DNA of 36,355 bases from Balneolaceae bacterium. Its GTDB lineage: Bacteria > Bacteroidota > Rhodothermia > Balneolales > Balneolaceae. The stretch lies in contig SLKI01000070.1 of the NCBI GenBank assembly GCA_007134695.1, forward strand, positions 1-36,355. Reading direction: 5' to 3'. A program made the position numbers and the translations under genes. Positions 9,413 through 17,567 of the stretch are shown here, piece after piece. The notes below the pieces were generated by a model. That model made no database searches, was not told the origin of the DNA, and saw only the letters and a list, made by a program, of their open reading frames with translations. Each line of letters starts with the position of its first letter. The first letter of the stretch is position 1.

Positions 9413-10372
9413 TTACTCTCTCTTGCCACCGCTCAGAAGGTAGAGTATGGCCATCCGCACAGCAACACCGTTGGTCACCTGATTCAATATCACCGACCGG
9501 TCACTGTCGACGACCGCACCCTGAAGTTCGACGCCGCGGTTCACGGGCCCCGGATGCATCACTGTAAAGTCGGGGTATTTTTCCAGATGCTCCATTCGGA
9601 TTCCGAACATCTGATGATACTCACGCAGGCTTGGAATCATATTGACCTTGCTACCCTGCCGCTCAAGCTGAATACGCAATGCCATTGCGATATCGCACCA
9701 GCCGAGCACTTCCTCAAGGTCCCAGGACACGTCGGCACCCAGTGAATCGACATAGGCAGGCATCAGGGTCTTCGGCCCGCACAACGTTACTTCAGCGCCC
9801 AGCTTTTTGAGTCCCAGCACATTGGATCGTACAACCCGGCTAAAAGCGATATCTCCAATTATCGCTACTTTTTTACCCGTCAGGTCCGGATAGATCTGCT
9901 GCATGGTAAACATATCGAGCAGTGCCTGGGTCGGATGTTCATGGGCGCCATCCCCGGCATTGATAATAGCGGCTTCGACCTGCCGTGTAAGAAATTGCGA
10001 AACTCCAGGGCTTTCGTGACGAACAACAACCATATCGATCTTCATGGAGCTGATCGTCCGGATCGTATCTTTAAGCGATTCACCCTTTTTGGTACTGGAG
10101 CTGGAAGCGGAGAAATTGACCACATCAGCCCCCATTCTCTTCTGTGCCAGTTCGAATGAAAGTCGCGTTCGCGTGCTGTTTTCGTAGAAGAGATTGACAA
10201 TTGTTTTGTCGCGCAGTGTGGGAACCTTGGGAACAGGGCGGTCCAGGATCTCTCTGAAATATTTTGCCTGTTCGAGTATGTAGAGGATATCGTCTCTGGA
10301 ATACTCTTCCAGCCCAAGAAGATGTCTCTGACGAAACGGATAATCTCTTACCGAATCGGACAGGTCAGCCAT
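9413..10372 (-). CDS. pyrB: Aspartate carbamoyltransferase catalytic subunit
   Basis: Joins carbamoyl phosphate to L-aspartate to make carbamoyl aspartate, the committed step of pyrimidine synthesis. The 319-residue product has the carbamoyl-phosphate loop STRTRLSFE (about residues 66-74), the mobile loop SSSSTKKGESLKDT, the motif GDGAHEHPTQALLDMFT, and the aspartate-site motif HPGPVNRGVE. The last is the Bacillus-type form rather than the enterobacterial HPLPR. I chose the ATG at 10372 because GGAGGT sits four bases before it; the frame stays open upstream, but that extension is the pyrR tail in another frame. The gene starts 8 bases before the pyrR stop, so translation is probably coupled. 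No regulatory pyrI gene is nearby. Confidence 0.96.
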   Translation of the reverse strand: MADLSDSVRDYPFRQRHLLGLEEYSRDDILYILEQAKYFREILDRPVPKVPTLRDKTIVNLFYENSTRTRLSFELAQKRMGADVVNFSASSSSTKKGESLKDTIRTISSMKIDMVVVRHESPGVSQFLTRQVEAAIINAGDGAHEHPTQALLDMFTMQQIYPDLTGKKVAIIGDIAFSRVVRSNVLGLKKLGAEVTLCGPKTLMPAYVDSLGADVSWDLEEVLGWCDIAMALRIQLERQGSKVNMIPSLREYHQMFGIRMEHLEKYPDFTVMHPGPVNRGVELQGAVVDSDRSVILNQVTNGVAVRMAILYLLSGGKRE

Positions 10373-10949
10373 CGGCACCTCCATTTTTTTCTGATTTGCC
10401 CGTCTTCCGTGTGCCGCCGCGATCCACCAGGTAGACCGCATCTTCCCCGTCCAGCTCTTTCACCTTCACCATGATCTCCTCATCCTGGTGGGTCGGGACT
10501 GTCATCCCGATGTAATCGGCCGACACGGGCAGCTCGCGGTGGCCCCGGTCGATCATGCAGCAAAAGCGAATGGAACCCGGCCGGCCGTAGTCCATCAGCG
10601 CATCCATCGCCGCACGCACGGTACGTCCGGTGTAAAGGACATCGTCGACAAGGATCACATCCCGCTCAAACAGATCGAAGGGAATATCGGTGATCTTTAC
10701 TTCCGGCATCTTGAGGCGGGAGCGAAAATCGTCCCGGTAAAAGGTGACGTCAAGAACCCCAAAATCGGGTTCGGCCTGATACTCTTTGCGAATCACCTGT
10801 AGAATTCGCTTGCCGATATGGACTCCCCGGGTCTGCATTCCAATGATGGCGGGTGAGGCAGGGTCGTCATACGGCTCAAGAAATTGGTGGGCAAACCGCG
10901 TAAAGGTGCGGTTCAGATCCTCGGCCGACATGATTTGTGACGTTTTCAA
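10365..10949 (-). CDS. pyrR: PyrR: pyr regulator / uracil phosphoribosyltransferase
   Basis: A 194-residue phosphoribosyltransferase-fold protein. The PRPP-binding motif ILVDDVLYTGRT lies at about residues 99-110, and the early part (PAIIGMQTRGVHIGKRI) and TFYRDDF are typical of PyrR. In Gram-positive bacteria PyrR binds pyr mRNA to attenuate transcription and also has weak uracil phosphoribosyltransferase activity. The start is a TTG at 10949 with GAGGA seven bases upstream; an ATG six codons inside lacks such a site. The C-terminal tail is lysine- and glycine-rich (GGTRKTGKSEKNGGADG) and overlaps pyrB by 8 bases. The predicted leader is only about 25 bases, so classical leader attenuation ahead of pyrR looks unlikely; its regulatory mode here is unclear. 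Confidence 0.94.
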   Translation of the reverse strand: MKTSQIMSAEDLNRTFTRFAHQFLEPYDDPASPAIIGMQTRGVHIGKRILQVIRKEYQAEPDFGVLDVTFYRDDFRSRLKMPEVKITDIPFDLFERDVILVDDVLYTGRTVRAAMDALMDYGRPGSIRFCCMIDRGHRELPVSADYIGMTVPTHQDEEIMVKVKELDGEDAVYLVDRGGTRKTGKSEKNGGADG

Positions 10950-10979
10950 CAGCGATTCCTCGGATTATTTCTGATCATT

Positions 10980-11010
10980 AAAAGTTATGCAATACGGAAA
11001 TAAGCTCAAA
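10980..11010 (-). promoter_or_regulatory. Possible Bacteroidota-type promoter of pyrR-pyrB
   Basis: On the minus strand TTTG (11010-11007) is followed after 19 bases by TAACTTTT (10987-10980). This fits the Bacteroidota housekeeping pattern TTTG-N19-TAnnTTTG with one mismatch. It lies about 31 bases before the TTG start of pyrR. Confidence 0.45.
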
Positions 11011-11209
11011 GCTGTCTTTATTTTCGAGGCCGTTTTGGCTATTATTGACACGATCTGAAACCAGCCTGCAAATAGACCGATTTATAAGTCGAACGGTCTC
11101 GTTCAAGACCCGATTTTGATCGATTCTGCAGGCCTCAGGCCGATCCGCATCGTAAAGCCCGGCCAACTGACCGTTATCTGTCAACATCATTCAAACCTGC
11201 TGTAACACT

Positions 11210-12418
11210 ATGAAAATTCATGAGTATCAGGCAAAAGAGATTCTGAAAGAGTATGAAGTCGCAGTTCCGGAAGGAGTTGCCGTCAATTCTGTGGAAGATG
11301 CAGTTAATACAGCCGAACAGTTCTATAACGACGGCACCCGCCTTTTTGTCGTTAAAGCGCAGATCCATGCAGGAGGGCGCGGCAAAGGGCGAACCAAAAA
11401 GAACAATGCAAAAGGGGTTATTCTTTGCAAATCGGTGGATGAGGTCAAAGAGGCGGCCGAATCACTGCTTGGAGATACTCTTGTGACGATCCAGACCGGT
11501 GAGGAGGGGCAGGAGGTCAAGACGATCTACATCACCGATGGTGTGGATATCAAGCAGGAGTTCTACCTGGGAATTCTGCTCGACCGGGCCAAAAACCGGA
11601 ATGTGATCATGGTCTCTTCCGAGGGGGGCGTTGAGATCGAGAAGGTTGCCGAAGAGACGCCCGAAAAGATTATCAAGGAGTGGGTCGAACCGGGGATGTC
11701 GCTGCAACCCAATCAGGCTCGCCGGCTGGCGTTTTCGCTCGGGTTCGAAGGGGATGCGTTCAAAAAAGCTGTTCGGTTTATTCACGCCCTCTACCGATGC
11801 TACGAAGAAACCGACGCCAACCTGGTGGAGATCAACCCGCTTGTTCTTACCGAAGATAACGATGTGATGGCACTCGACGCCAAGTTCACATTTGATGACA
11901 ATGCGATGTTCCGCCAGAAAAAATATGCCGGCCTGCGCGACCTTGCCGAAGAGGACCCCACCGAGGTAGAAGCTTCGAAGTACGACCTCAACTACATCAA
12001 ACTGGATGGCAATGTCGGATGTATGGTCAACGGCGCCGGTCTGGCGATGGCTACCATGGATATCATCAAGCTCTCCGGGGGTGAACCGGCCAATTTTCTT
12101 GATGTGGGCGGAGGCGCCAATGTGGAGACGGTCAAAAACGGTTTCCGTATCATCCTGGAGGATGAAAATGTGAAAGCGATCCTGATCAATATTTTCGGCG
12201 GAATTGTTCGATGTGACCGGGTTGCCAACGGTGTGATCGAAGCGATCAAAGACCCGGAGATCGCTGAAAAAGTGGAGAATGTGCCGATCATCGTCCGGCT
12301 TCAGGGCACCAATGCCGAGGAGGCGAAAGTGATTATCGATAACAGCGACCTGAATGTGATCTCGGCGGTACTGCTCAAGGAGGCGGCCGAGGAGGTCTCT
12401 AAAGTGATAGCTGCGTAA
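11210..12418 (+). CDS. sucC: Succinate-CoA ligase (ADP-forming), beta subunit
   Basis: Beta subunit of the TCA-cycle enzyme that interconverts succinyl-CoA and succinate with ATP or GTP formation. The 402-residue product has the N-terminal ATP-grasp domain starting [15 protein letters not shown], the loop [12 protein letters not shown] (about residues 53-64), [14 protein letters not shown], and the C-terminal CoA-ligase domain with [13 protein letters not shown] and [13 protein letters not shown]. It is slightly longer than the E. coli protein (388). The alpha-subunit gene sucD is not adjacent, so the two are encoded apart in this genome or at least outside this window. It diverges from pyrR across 260 bases and ends at a bidirectional terminator facing the YceI gene. 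No strong ribosome site precedes the ATG. Confidence 0.97.
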   Translation: MKIHEYQAKEILKEYEVAVPEGVAVNSVEDAVNTAEQFYNDGTRLFVVKAQIHAGGRGKGRTKKNNAKGVILCKSVDEVKEAAESLLGDTLVTIQTGEEGQEVKTIYITDGVDIKQEFYLGILLDRAKNRNVIMVSSEGGVEIEKVAEETPEKIIKEWVEPGMSLQPNQARRLAFSLGFEGDAFKKAVRFIHALYRCYEETDANLVEINPLVLTEDNDVMALDAKFTFDDNAMFRQKKYAGLRDLAEEDPTEVEASKYDLNYIKLDGNVGCMVNGAGLAMATMDIIKLSGGEPANFLDVGGGANVETVKNGFRIILEDENVKAILINIFGGIVRCDRVANGVIEAIKDPEIAEKVENVPIIVRLQGTNAEEAKVIIDNSDLNVISAVLLKEAAEEVSKVIAA

Positions 12419-12446
12419 CGGAGTTACCGGTCGAATTTATAATAAA

Positions 12447-12476
12447 AAAGCCGCACCCGGTTGTGGATGCGGCTTT
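12447..12476. terminator. Bidirectional terminator between sucC and the YceI gene
   Basis: AAAGCCGCA and TGCGGCTTT form a perfect 9-bp stem around a 12-base loop, with A-rich sequence on the left. It sits between two convergent stop codons (12418 and 12482), so it can serve both strands. Confidence 0.8.
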
Positions 12477-12481
12477 AATCC

Positions 12482-13027
12482 TCACTCTTCTCGAGTCAGT
12501 TGAACATCGAGCTGAAGCGTGACCTTGTCGCCGACCACAACGCTGCCGGCTTCGGTGACGGCATCCCACTCCAGGCCGAACTCCTTTCTGTTGATCGTTC
12601 CGCTGATTTCGAATCCAGCTTTGGTATTACCATACGGGTCCTGAACCGTGCCGCCGTGAGTAACATCCAGTGAAACCGGCTTGGTGGTTCCCCGGATCGT
12701 CAGATCACCGTTAAGGTTGTAGCTGTTTTCGCCCGTCTTCTCCATAGAAGTCGACTGGAACGTCAGCTTCGGATACTCATCGGCCTTAAAAAAATCTTCT
12801 GACTTTAGATGGCCATCCCGGTCCTCATTTCCGGTCTGAATGCTGTTGACGTCCGCTTCGAACTCTACATCGGCTCCTTCAAAGTCGTCCGACGTTTGCT
12901 CCAGGCTGCCGGAAAATTCGCCGAACTGCCCGGTCACCGTCGAGATGACCAGATGCTTGACCTTGAATCCGATTTCGGAATGTGCAGGGTCGATGGTCCA
13001 TTTGGTTAGTGTTTCTGTATCAGACAT
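12482..13027 (-). CDS. YceI-family lipocalin-like protein
   Basis: A 181-residue YceI-fold protein, a beta-barrel that binds isoprenoid-like lipids in characterised members. Signature stretches are WTIDPAHSEIGFKVKHL, the middle DGHLKSEDFFKADEYPKLTF, and the late GFEISGTINRKEFGL. There is no signal peptide: the protein begins MSDTETLTKW and moves straight into the barrel, so a cytoplasmic location is inferred, unlike periplasmic E. coli YceI. It is convergent with sucC and stands alone. A near-perfect TTGACA/TATACT promoter lies 53 bases upstream. The physiological role is unknown; related genes are often linked to stress or quinone-type lipids. Confidence 0.93.
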   Translation of the reverse strand: MSDTETLTKWTIDPAHSEIGFKVKHLVISTVTGQFGEFSGSLEQTSDDFEGADVEFEADVNSIQTGNEDRDGHLKSEDFFKADEYPKLTFQSTSMEKTGENSYNLNGDLTIRGTTKPVSLDVTHGGTVQDPYGNTKAGFEISGTINRKEFGLEWDAVTEAGSVVVGDKVTLQLDVQLTREE

Positions 13028-13079
13028 AATCGTTGGTTCTCTTTTTTCTGTTTTGATTGGTAATTTAGTTTGATATTGA

Positions 13080-13108
13080 AGTATATCATGTTAAAGCATA
13101 AATGTCAA
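13080..13108 (-). promoter_or_regulatory. Sigma70-like promoter of the YceI gene
   Basis: On the minus strand TTGACA (13108-13103), a 17-base spacer, then TATACT (13085-13080). Both hexamers are at or one base from consensus and the spacing is ideal. It is 53 bases from the ATG of the YceI gene. Confidence 0.65.
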
Positions 13109-13272
13109 CCCCTTTTTGATACAGTTTTCACCTCATATAGAAGGTTTCTGCGGATCAGGTAAGCCGTTTCAGTTTTCGACTGTGCCCGCTCTACCGGACG
13201 ACCAGCTCTCTAACACGAATCGATCCGAATTCGCCTGTTTCGTTGTAATCCTCTCCCCAATAGTAGAGCCTG

Positions 13273-14328
13273 TTACCAGGGCAGCGGCACATAGGCCGAA
13301 CCCGGGAAGATCCCCAGCATCGCCAGAATAGCTATCAACAGCGTACCGAGAACGATCGCGGCGGCCGGCGGGTCGAAGTGGGTGTCGGCATGCGCGTAGA
13401 AGATCCGCTGGATCACCTCTCCGAACAGGGCGGCAATAATTCCAAACACACCCCCGATCAATAACATGGCCCCCATCGGACTTTCCATGTAGGTTCCGCC
13501 GGTGGCGGCAACGATCGAAGCACTGGCTATAAGTGAAATGTGGTGAGTGACCGGAAAGTTCTCAACACCCAGGTTCAGAAAGAGCAGAGAGGCGGCGCTG
13601 ATTCCAAACGCAAGAAAGATGCTGCCGGTCTGATAGGTGATAAACGCCGCCAAAATCCCGACAACAAAACCGAGCAGGGTCACTCCGCTCCATTTGTATT
13701 GATGCGGAAGCCAGGGCTCGACGAGAAGCCTCACTTTTCCCCCGAAATCTCCCGAACGGGCCCGTTTCTCCTCCAGCTCGAAAGGCTTCATGTTAAAGAT
13801 CCCTTTCGTTCGGTCACCGATCAGTTTGTAGCCGAACGCCACCCGGTGTATCACCGCCGACAAACAGACAGCCATGGCGATCGGATCCCACGGCAGCGAC
13901 AAGGCCAGTGAAAGTGTGGCGATCCAGTACCCCAAAATGCCGAACAGGCCGCCGACAATCAGTACATCGGGCCGTGTCCCGAATGCATACGTGATATTTT
14001 TGGCTTCGTGATAGGGAAATCCCGTGTCCATATATCCGCGGTGAGCGGCAAAAGCGGATGCGGCCGCTCCGGCGGCAAAGCTGATATGCGGGCCGAACAG
14101 CGGGCCGAACGCGAGCTGGCCCGTCAATGTATCGGACTGGAGGCCGTTCGCACCGATTTCAAATAGCGAGAGAAAATCGTCACTGATAATGGCGGCCGTC
14201 TCGCCGGCCATCACCAGAAAACCGGTAAACACAAAAGCGGGCAGAGCCCCGATGGAGCTTCCAAACGCTCCCCCGGCAAAAGCTGCCAGAATCATCCCCA
14301 AAATCCACAGATCAGAAAATTCAGCCAT
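13273..14328 (-). CDS. Uncharacterised multi-pass membrane protein with two-fold internal repeat
   Basis: I do not recognise a named family. The 351-residue product is Gly/Ala-rich and strongly hydrophobic, with about eight to ten membrane segments. Two halves resemble each other. Each has a helix pair (GALPAFVFTGF near 27-37; GSIFLAFGIS near 235-244), a His-Ile-Ser start to a small-residue helix (81-83 and 263-265) ending in Tyr-Met (99-100; 280-281), a GG-x-FGI helix (126-131; 292-297), and a DP-x-A-x-A helix (148-153; 319-324). A charged cytoplasmic or periplasmic linker (about 170-212) joins them. This architecture suggests a pseudo-symmetric channel or transporter, but the substrate is unknown. 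I use the ATG at 14328; a TTG at 14373 would add 15 residues. Neither has a good ribosome site. It lies downstream of bshA on the same strand, 192 bases away. Confidence 0.85.
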   Translation of the reverse strand: MAEFSDLWILGMILAAFAGGAFGSSIGALPAFVFTGFLVMAGETAAIISDDFLSLFEIGANGLQSDTLTGQLAFGPLFGPHISFAAGAAASAFAAHRGYMDTGFPYHEAKNITYAFGTRPDVLIVGGLFGILGYWIATLSLALSLPWDPIAMAVCLSAVIHRVAFGYKLIGDRTKGIFNMKPFELEEKRARSGDFGGKVRLLVEPWLPHQYKWSGVTLLGFVVGILAAFITYQTGSIFLAFGISAASLLFLNLGVENFPVTHHISLIASASIVAATGGTYMESPMGAMLLIGGVFGIIAALFGEVIQRIFYAHADTHFDPPAAAIVLGTLLIAILAMLGIFPGSAYVPLPW

Positions 14329-14520
14329 AACAAATTGTTTTATTCCGGCCGAGGCCGCGCCGGACATCCCCAATTAAAAGAGCCGGCCGGAACGATGACC
14401 CGCTAACTTGCTATTGATCGTCCCGGACTCGGAGTGTACAAAACTATGCTGCATTCAAACCCGCATCGCGTGCAGCAAGCCCGCAATAACATCGAATAAT
14501 TCAGGATATGATGCAAGAGA

Positions 14521-15657
14521 TCAGGATGAAAGCCCGGCTGCTACCTCTTTGTAATACTCCTCATAGACAGTTACCAGACGTTTCAGCTCAAATTTTTCCG
14601 CTCTTTTCCTGGCGTTTTTGGCCATTTTGCTGTGCAGTTTCTTATCGGTCAACAGTTTAATGGCATACTCCCCCATACAGTCGATATCGTCCAGATCACA
14701 CAGATAACCGGTTTCTCCATGTATGTTGACTTCGGGAAGGCCACCGATATCGGAACTGATCACCGGAACACTGCATCCCATCGCTTCCAGTGCAGCCAGG
14801 CCGAACGTTTCACTGCCGGACGGGATCAAAAACAGATCCGCAATCGAGAGTATCTCTTCCACATGTTCCTGCTTGCCCAGAAAGCGGACTTTGTCGCAGA
14901 CTCCCAGGTCCCGACACCGCTGTTCCGCTTTTTTCCGATCCGGGCCGTCGCCTACCATCAACAGCCGGGCCTCCACACCGTGCTCCACCACCTTGTGAAA
15001 AACACTGACCACCTCCGGTACCCGTTTCACCTCCCGGAAGTTGGAGACATGAACGAGTACTTTCGAACCGCCGGGAGCAAACTTCTCCTTCAATGTCCGG
15101 TTGGAGTTTCGTTTGAACCGCTCTATATCGATGAAATTCGGGATCACCCGAATCTCCTTTTGAATATCGAACCTCCTGTAGGTCTCCTCTTTCAGATATT
15201 CGGAAACGGCCGTTACGCCATCACTCTGGTTGATGGAAAAATCGACGACCCGTTTGTAACTCGGATCACTGCCCACCACCGTAATATCGGTTCCGTGAAG
15301 TGTGGTGATGATCGGTACTTGAGCCGCCATCTCACCCAGAATCTGCTTGGCCAGGTAGGCGCTCGTCGCGTGCGGTATGGCATAGTGAACATGGAGAACA
15401 TCCAGTTTTTCATATTGAATGAGGCTGGCCATTACGTTGGCCAGCGCCAGATCGTAAGGCGGATATTCGAAAAGAGGATAGGAGCTCAGATCCACTTCGT
15501 GAAAGGTCACATTGGTCTGAAAGGTGTCGAGCCTCGCAGGCCTTGCATAACTCAGGATATGCACCTGGTGGTCGTTTTCAGCCAGCCCTTTGGCCAGCTC
15601 CGTAGCGATAACTCCGCTTCCGCCAAATGTCGGGTAACAGACGATGCCTATATTCAT
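14521..15657 (-). CDS. bshA: N-acetyl-alpha-D-glucosaminyl L-malate synthase (bacillithiol)
   Basis: GT4-type glycosyltransferase that joins UDP-GlcNAc and L-malate, the first step of bacillithiol synthesis. The start MNIGIVCYPTFGGSGVIATE is the BshA signature. Further marks are HVHYAIPHATSAYLAKQIL (malate/UDP region), LHGTDITVVGSDPSY, VHVSNFREVKRV, and the nucleotide-sugar motif SGSETFGLAALEAMGCSVPV. The 378-residue length is usual for the family. bshB and bshC are not nearby. Bacillithiol is the low-molecular-weight thiol of many Firmicutes and Bacteroidota, so the gene supports the taxonomic call and hints at thiol-based metal and redox buffering in a cell that also carries the metal pump at the right end of this window. 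Confidence 0.95.
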   Translation of the reverse strand: MNIGIVCYPTFGGSGVIATELAKGLAENDHQVHILSYARPARLDTFQTNVTFHEVDLSSYPLFEYPPYDLALANVMASLIQYEKLDVLHVHYAIPHATSAYLAKQILGEMAAQVPIITTLHGTDITVVGSDPSYKRVVDFSINQSDGVTAVSEYLKEETYRRFDIQKEIRVIPNFIDIERFKRNSNRTLKEKFAPGGSKVLVHVSNFREVKRVPEVVSVFHKVVEHGVEARLLMVGDGPDRKKAEQRCRDLGVCDKVRFLGKQEHVEEILSIADLFLIPSGSETFGLAALEAMGCSVPVISSDIGGLPEVNIHGETGYLCDLDDIDCMGEYAIKLLTDKKLHSKMAKNARKRAEKFELKRLVTVYEEYYKEVAAGLSS

Positions 15658-16022
15658 GATGAACTACGATTTTAATACAAATGAACAGGTCGGTGCGCTT
15701 CAGAAGATCCGATCGCCAGTTTATAACCGGCCACAGATCAAAACAATCACCGGAATTCATACAGCCTCAAGATAAAAACTCATTCCAGACAGTGATGACT
15801 ACCCTTCCGAAAAATCTGATCGCCTTTCAATTTGCAGGATACACTCTGTATTATGCCGGGATCACGGTTCGAAACTTACAGAATTAAAACACAACAGAAC
15901 ACCAGTCAGACTCCGCATCAGGCAGAGATCTTACCCGGACGTAGCATTAGGTGAAAATAGGTGTATAAGTTATATTTTGTAATTGCTGCCAGTAACCAAG
16001 AAACATAGCAACACCAGACGGT
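15658..16022. other. 365-base intergenic region between divergent bshA and yebC
   Basis: No credible gene was found; the open frame at 15681-15887 (68 codons) has no recognisable product and no ribosome site. The region should hold both promoters. GTTATATTTTG at 15969-15979, 44 bases before yebC, also occurs at 28226-28236, 50 bases before another start codon, and is a candidate core promoter element. Confidence 0.4.
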
Positions 16023-16781
16023 ATGGCCGGACATTCCAAATGGGCGAATATTCGCCACAAGAAAGCAAAAGAGGATAAGAAGCGTGCCAAGATCTTTAAC
16101 AAGCATCTCCGCGAGATCAATGTAGCCGCAAGAGAAGGAGGAGGAGATCCCGACGGTAACCCGAGGCTGGCACTGGCGATCGACAATGCCAAGGCAGACA
16201 ACGTCCCGAAGGAGAATATCGAACGGGCAATCAAGAAGGGGACGGGAGAGCTGGATGACGGCTCGGGCCAGTATGAGGAGGCTACTTACGAGGGTTATGG
16301 CCCCGGCGGCATTGCCTATTTTATCGAAGTTACCACCAATAACTCCAATCGGACTGTCGGGGAAATTCGCCATATCTTCACCAAATTCGGAGGCAACCTG
16401 GGTACGGACGGCTCTGTAGGTTATCTCTTTGAGCAGAAAGGGCTGATTCGCGCCAATGCAGACGGCTCGGATGAAGAGGAGGTGATGCTTTCTGCGATCG
16501 ATGCCGGAGCCGAAGATGTGGAGATGGAGGAGGATTTCTTTGTGATCACCACACCCAGGGAGAAACTGGCCCAGGTACGACAAACCCTTGAAACGTCCGG
16601 TGTTGAGATCGATTCTGCCGAACTGGTTCGTTTTCCGATGACCGAAGTGAAGGTGGATCCGGATACTGCCGGCACCAACTTTAAGATGATGGAGATGTTT
16701 GAAGAGAGTGATGATGTCTCCAATGTATTTACAAACATGAAGATGGACGAGGAGACCCTGGCGATCGCCGAATCGGGGTAA
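16023..16781 (+). CDS. YebC/PmpR-family regulatory or translation factor
   Basis: A 252-residue YebC-family protein. The signature MAGHSKWANIRHKKAKEDKK opens it, followed by NPRLALAIDNAKADNVPKENIERAI, YEGYGPGGIAYFIEVTT and KFGGNLGTDGSVGYLF. Family members have been described both as DNA-binding regulators and, more recently, as translation factors that help ribosomes through difficult stretches; which applies here cannot be told from sequence. It is the first gene of a co-directional run with batC, batD and batE (96-base gap to batC), so co-transcription is possible. Confidence 0.95.
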   Translation: MAGHSKWANIRHKKAKEDKKRAKIFNKHLREINVAAREGGGDPDGNPRLALAIDNAKADNVPKENIERAIKKGTGELDDGSGQYEEATYEGYGPGGIAYFIEVTTNNSNRTVGEIRHIFTKFGGNLGTDGSVGYLFEQKGLIRANADGSDEEEVMLSAIDAGAEDVEMEEDFFVITTPREKLAQVRQTLETSGVEIDSAELVRFPMTEVKVDPDTAGTNFKMMEMFEESDDVSNVFTNMKMDEETLAIAESG

Positions 16782-16877
16782 ATAATAATCTTCGACCTCG
16801 TTCTGCGTTTGCCTAAAGAAACTGGAAATATCCTCCATCATTCGGAAACAGGCCCTGAACCACCATTTGATGAGCAC

Positions 16878-17567
16878 ATGTTCAGATTTGTAAGCCTTTT
16901 ACTGATCGTTCTGCTTGCTTTTACCCCAAACGACGCCCGAAAGGCAAACGAAGCGTTTGAGCGGGGAGAGTACAACCGGGCCGCAGAACTCTACCAATCG
17001 GCAATTCGGGCCGAGCCGAATAATCCGAAACTGCACTTCAATCTGGGGAATTCACTGGCCCGCCTGGGCCGGATGGAAGATGCGGTCGATGCATTTGAGC
17101 GTGCAGCCTCATTGACCGATGACCCTCAAACGAGGGCGATGGCCGAATATAATGCCGGAACACTTCTGGCAGAAACGGGAGACCTTGAAGAAGCTGCGGA
17201 GCGTTTCCGAAACTCGCTGCGCGCTCAGCCTGACGATGAGGATATAAAATACAATTATGAACTTGCACAAAGGATGCTGCAAGCACAACAACAGCAGCAA
17301 CAGCCGATGGAGATGGATCCGGAGCAGCAGGACCAGGAGGACTCCCGGCAGGAACAGCAAGAGCAACAAGAGCAGCAGGATCCATTCCAACAGCCTTCTG
17401 AGCAGGATATGGATCGAGATGGTGAAGAACAGCCTCTCGAGTCGGAAATGAGCCTGGAGGAAGCTGAAAGAATCCTCGAAGCGCTCGAACAGCGCGAACG
17501 GGATCTGCTGAGAGAGCGGGAAAAGGAGGCTGAAGACCGGAGTCGAAGCGATGAGAAAGACTGGTAG
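16878..17567 (+). CDS. batC: BatC-like TPR protein with Gln/Glu-rich tail
   Basis: A 229-residue exported protein: signal peptide or anchor (MFRFVSLLLIVLLAFTPNDA), then three TPR-like repeats (about residues 20-130; for example NEAFERGEYNRAAELYQSAI and NLGNSLARLGRMEDAVDAFE), then a low-complexity Gln/Glu-rich segment (about 133-185) and a charged helix at the end. This is the layout of BatC of the Bacteroidota aerotolerance (Bat) operon. The ATG at 16878 opens the signal peptide; the frame extends to a TTG at 16809 but that part is not signal-like. Its end overlaps batD by 17 bases. The partner genes batA and batB (von Willebrand A-domain proteins) are missing from the neighbourhood. Confidence 0.85.
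   Translation: MFRFVSLLLIVLLAFTPNDARKANEAFERGEYNRAAELYQSAIRAEPNNPKLHFNLGNSLARLGRMEDAVDAFERAASLTDDPQTRAMAEYNAGTLLAETGDLEEAAERFRNSLRAQPDDEDIKYNYELAQRMLQAQQQQQQPMEMDPEQQDQEDSRQEQQEQQEQQDPFQQPSEQDMDRDGEEQPLESEMSLEEAERILEALEQRERDLLREREKEAEDRSRSDEKDW

Noticed and set aside
10978-11190. 70-codon minus-strand frame between pyrR and sucC
   Set aside because: No ribosome site or family marks, and it would overlap the predicted pyrR promoter.
15681-15887. 68-codon frame between bshA and yebC
   Set aside because: No ribosome site, no hydrophobic or domain pattern, lies in a promoter region.
15918-16877. Minus-strand frame of 319 codons across yebC
   Set aside because: YebC on the plus strand is unmistakable; the antisense product has no recognisable domain.
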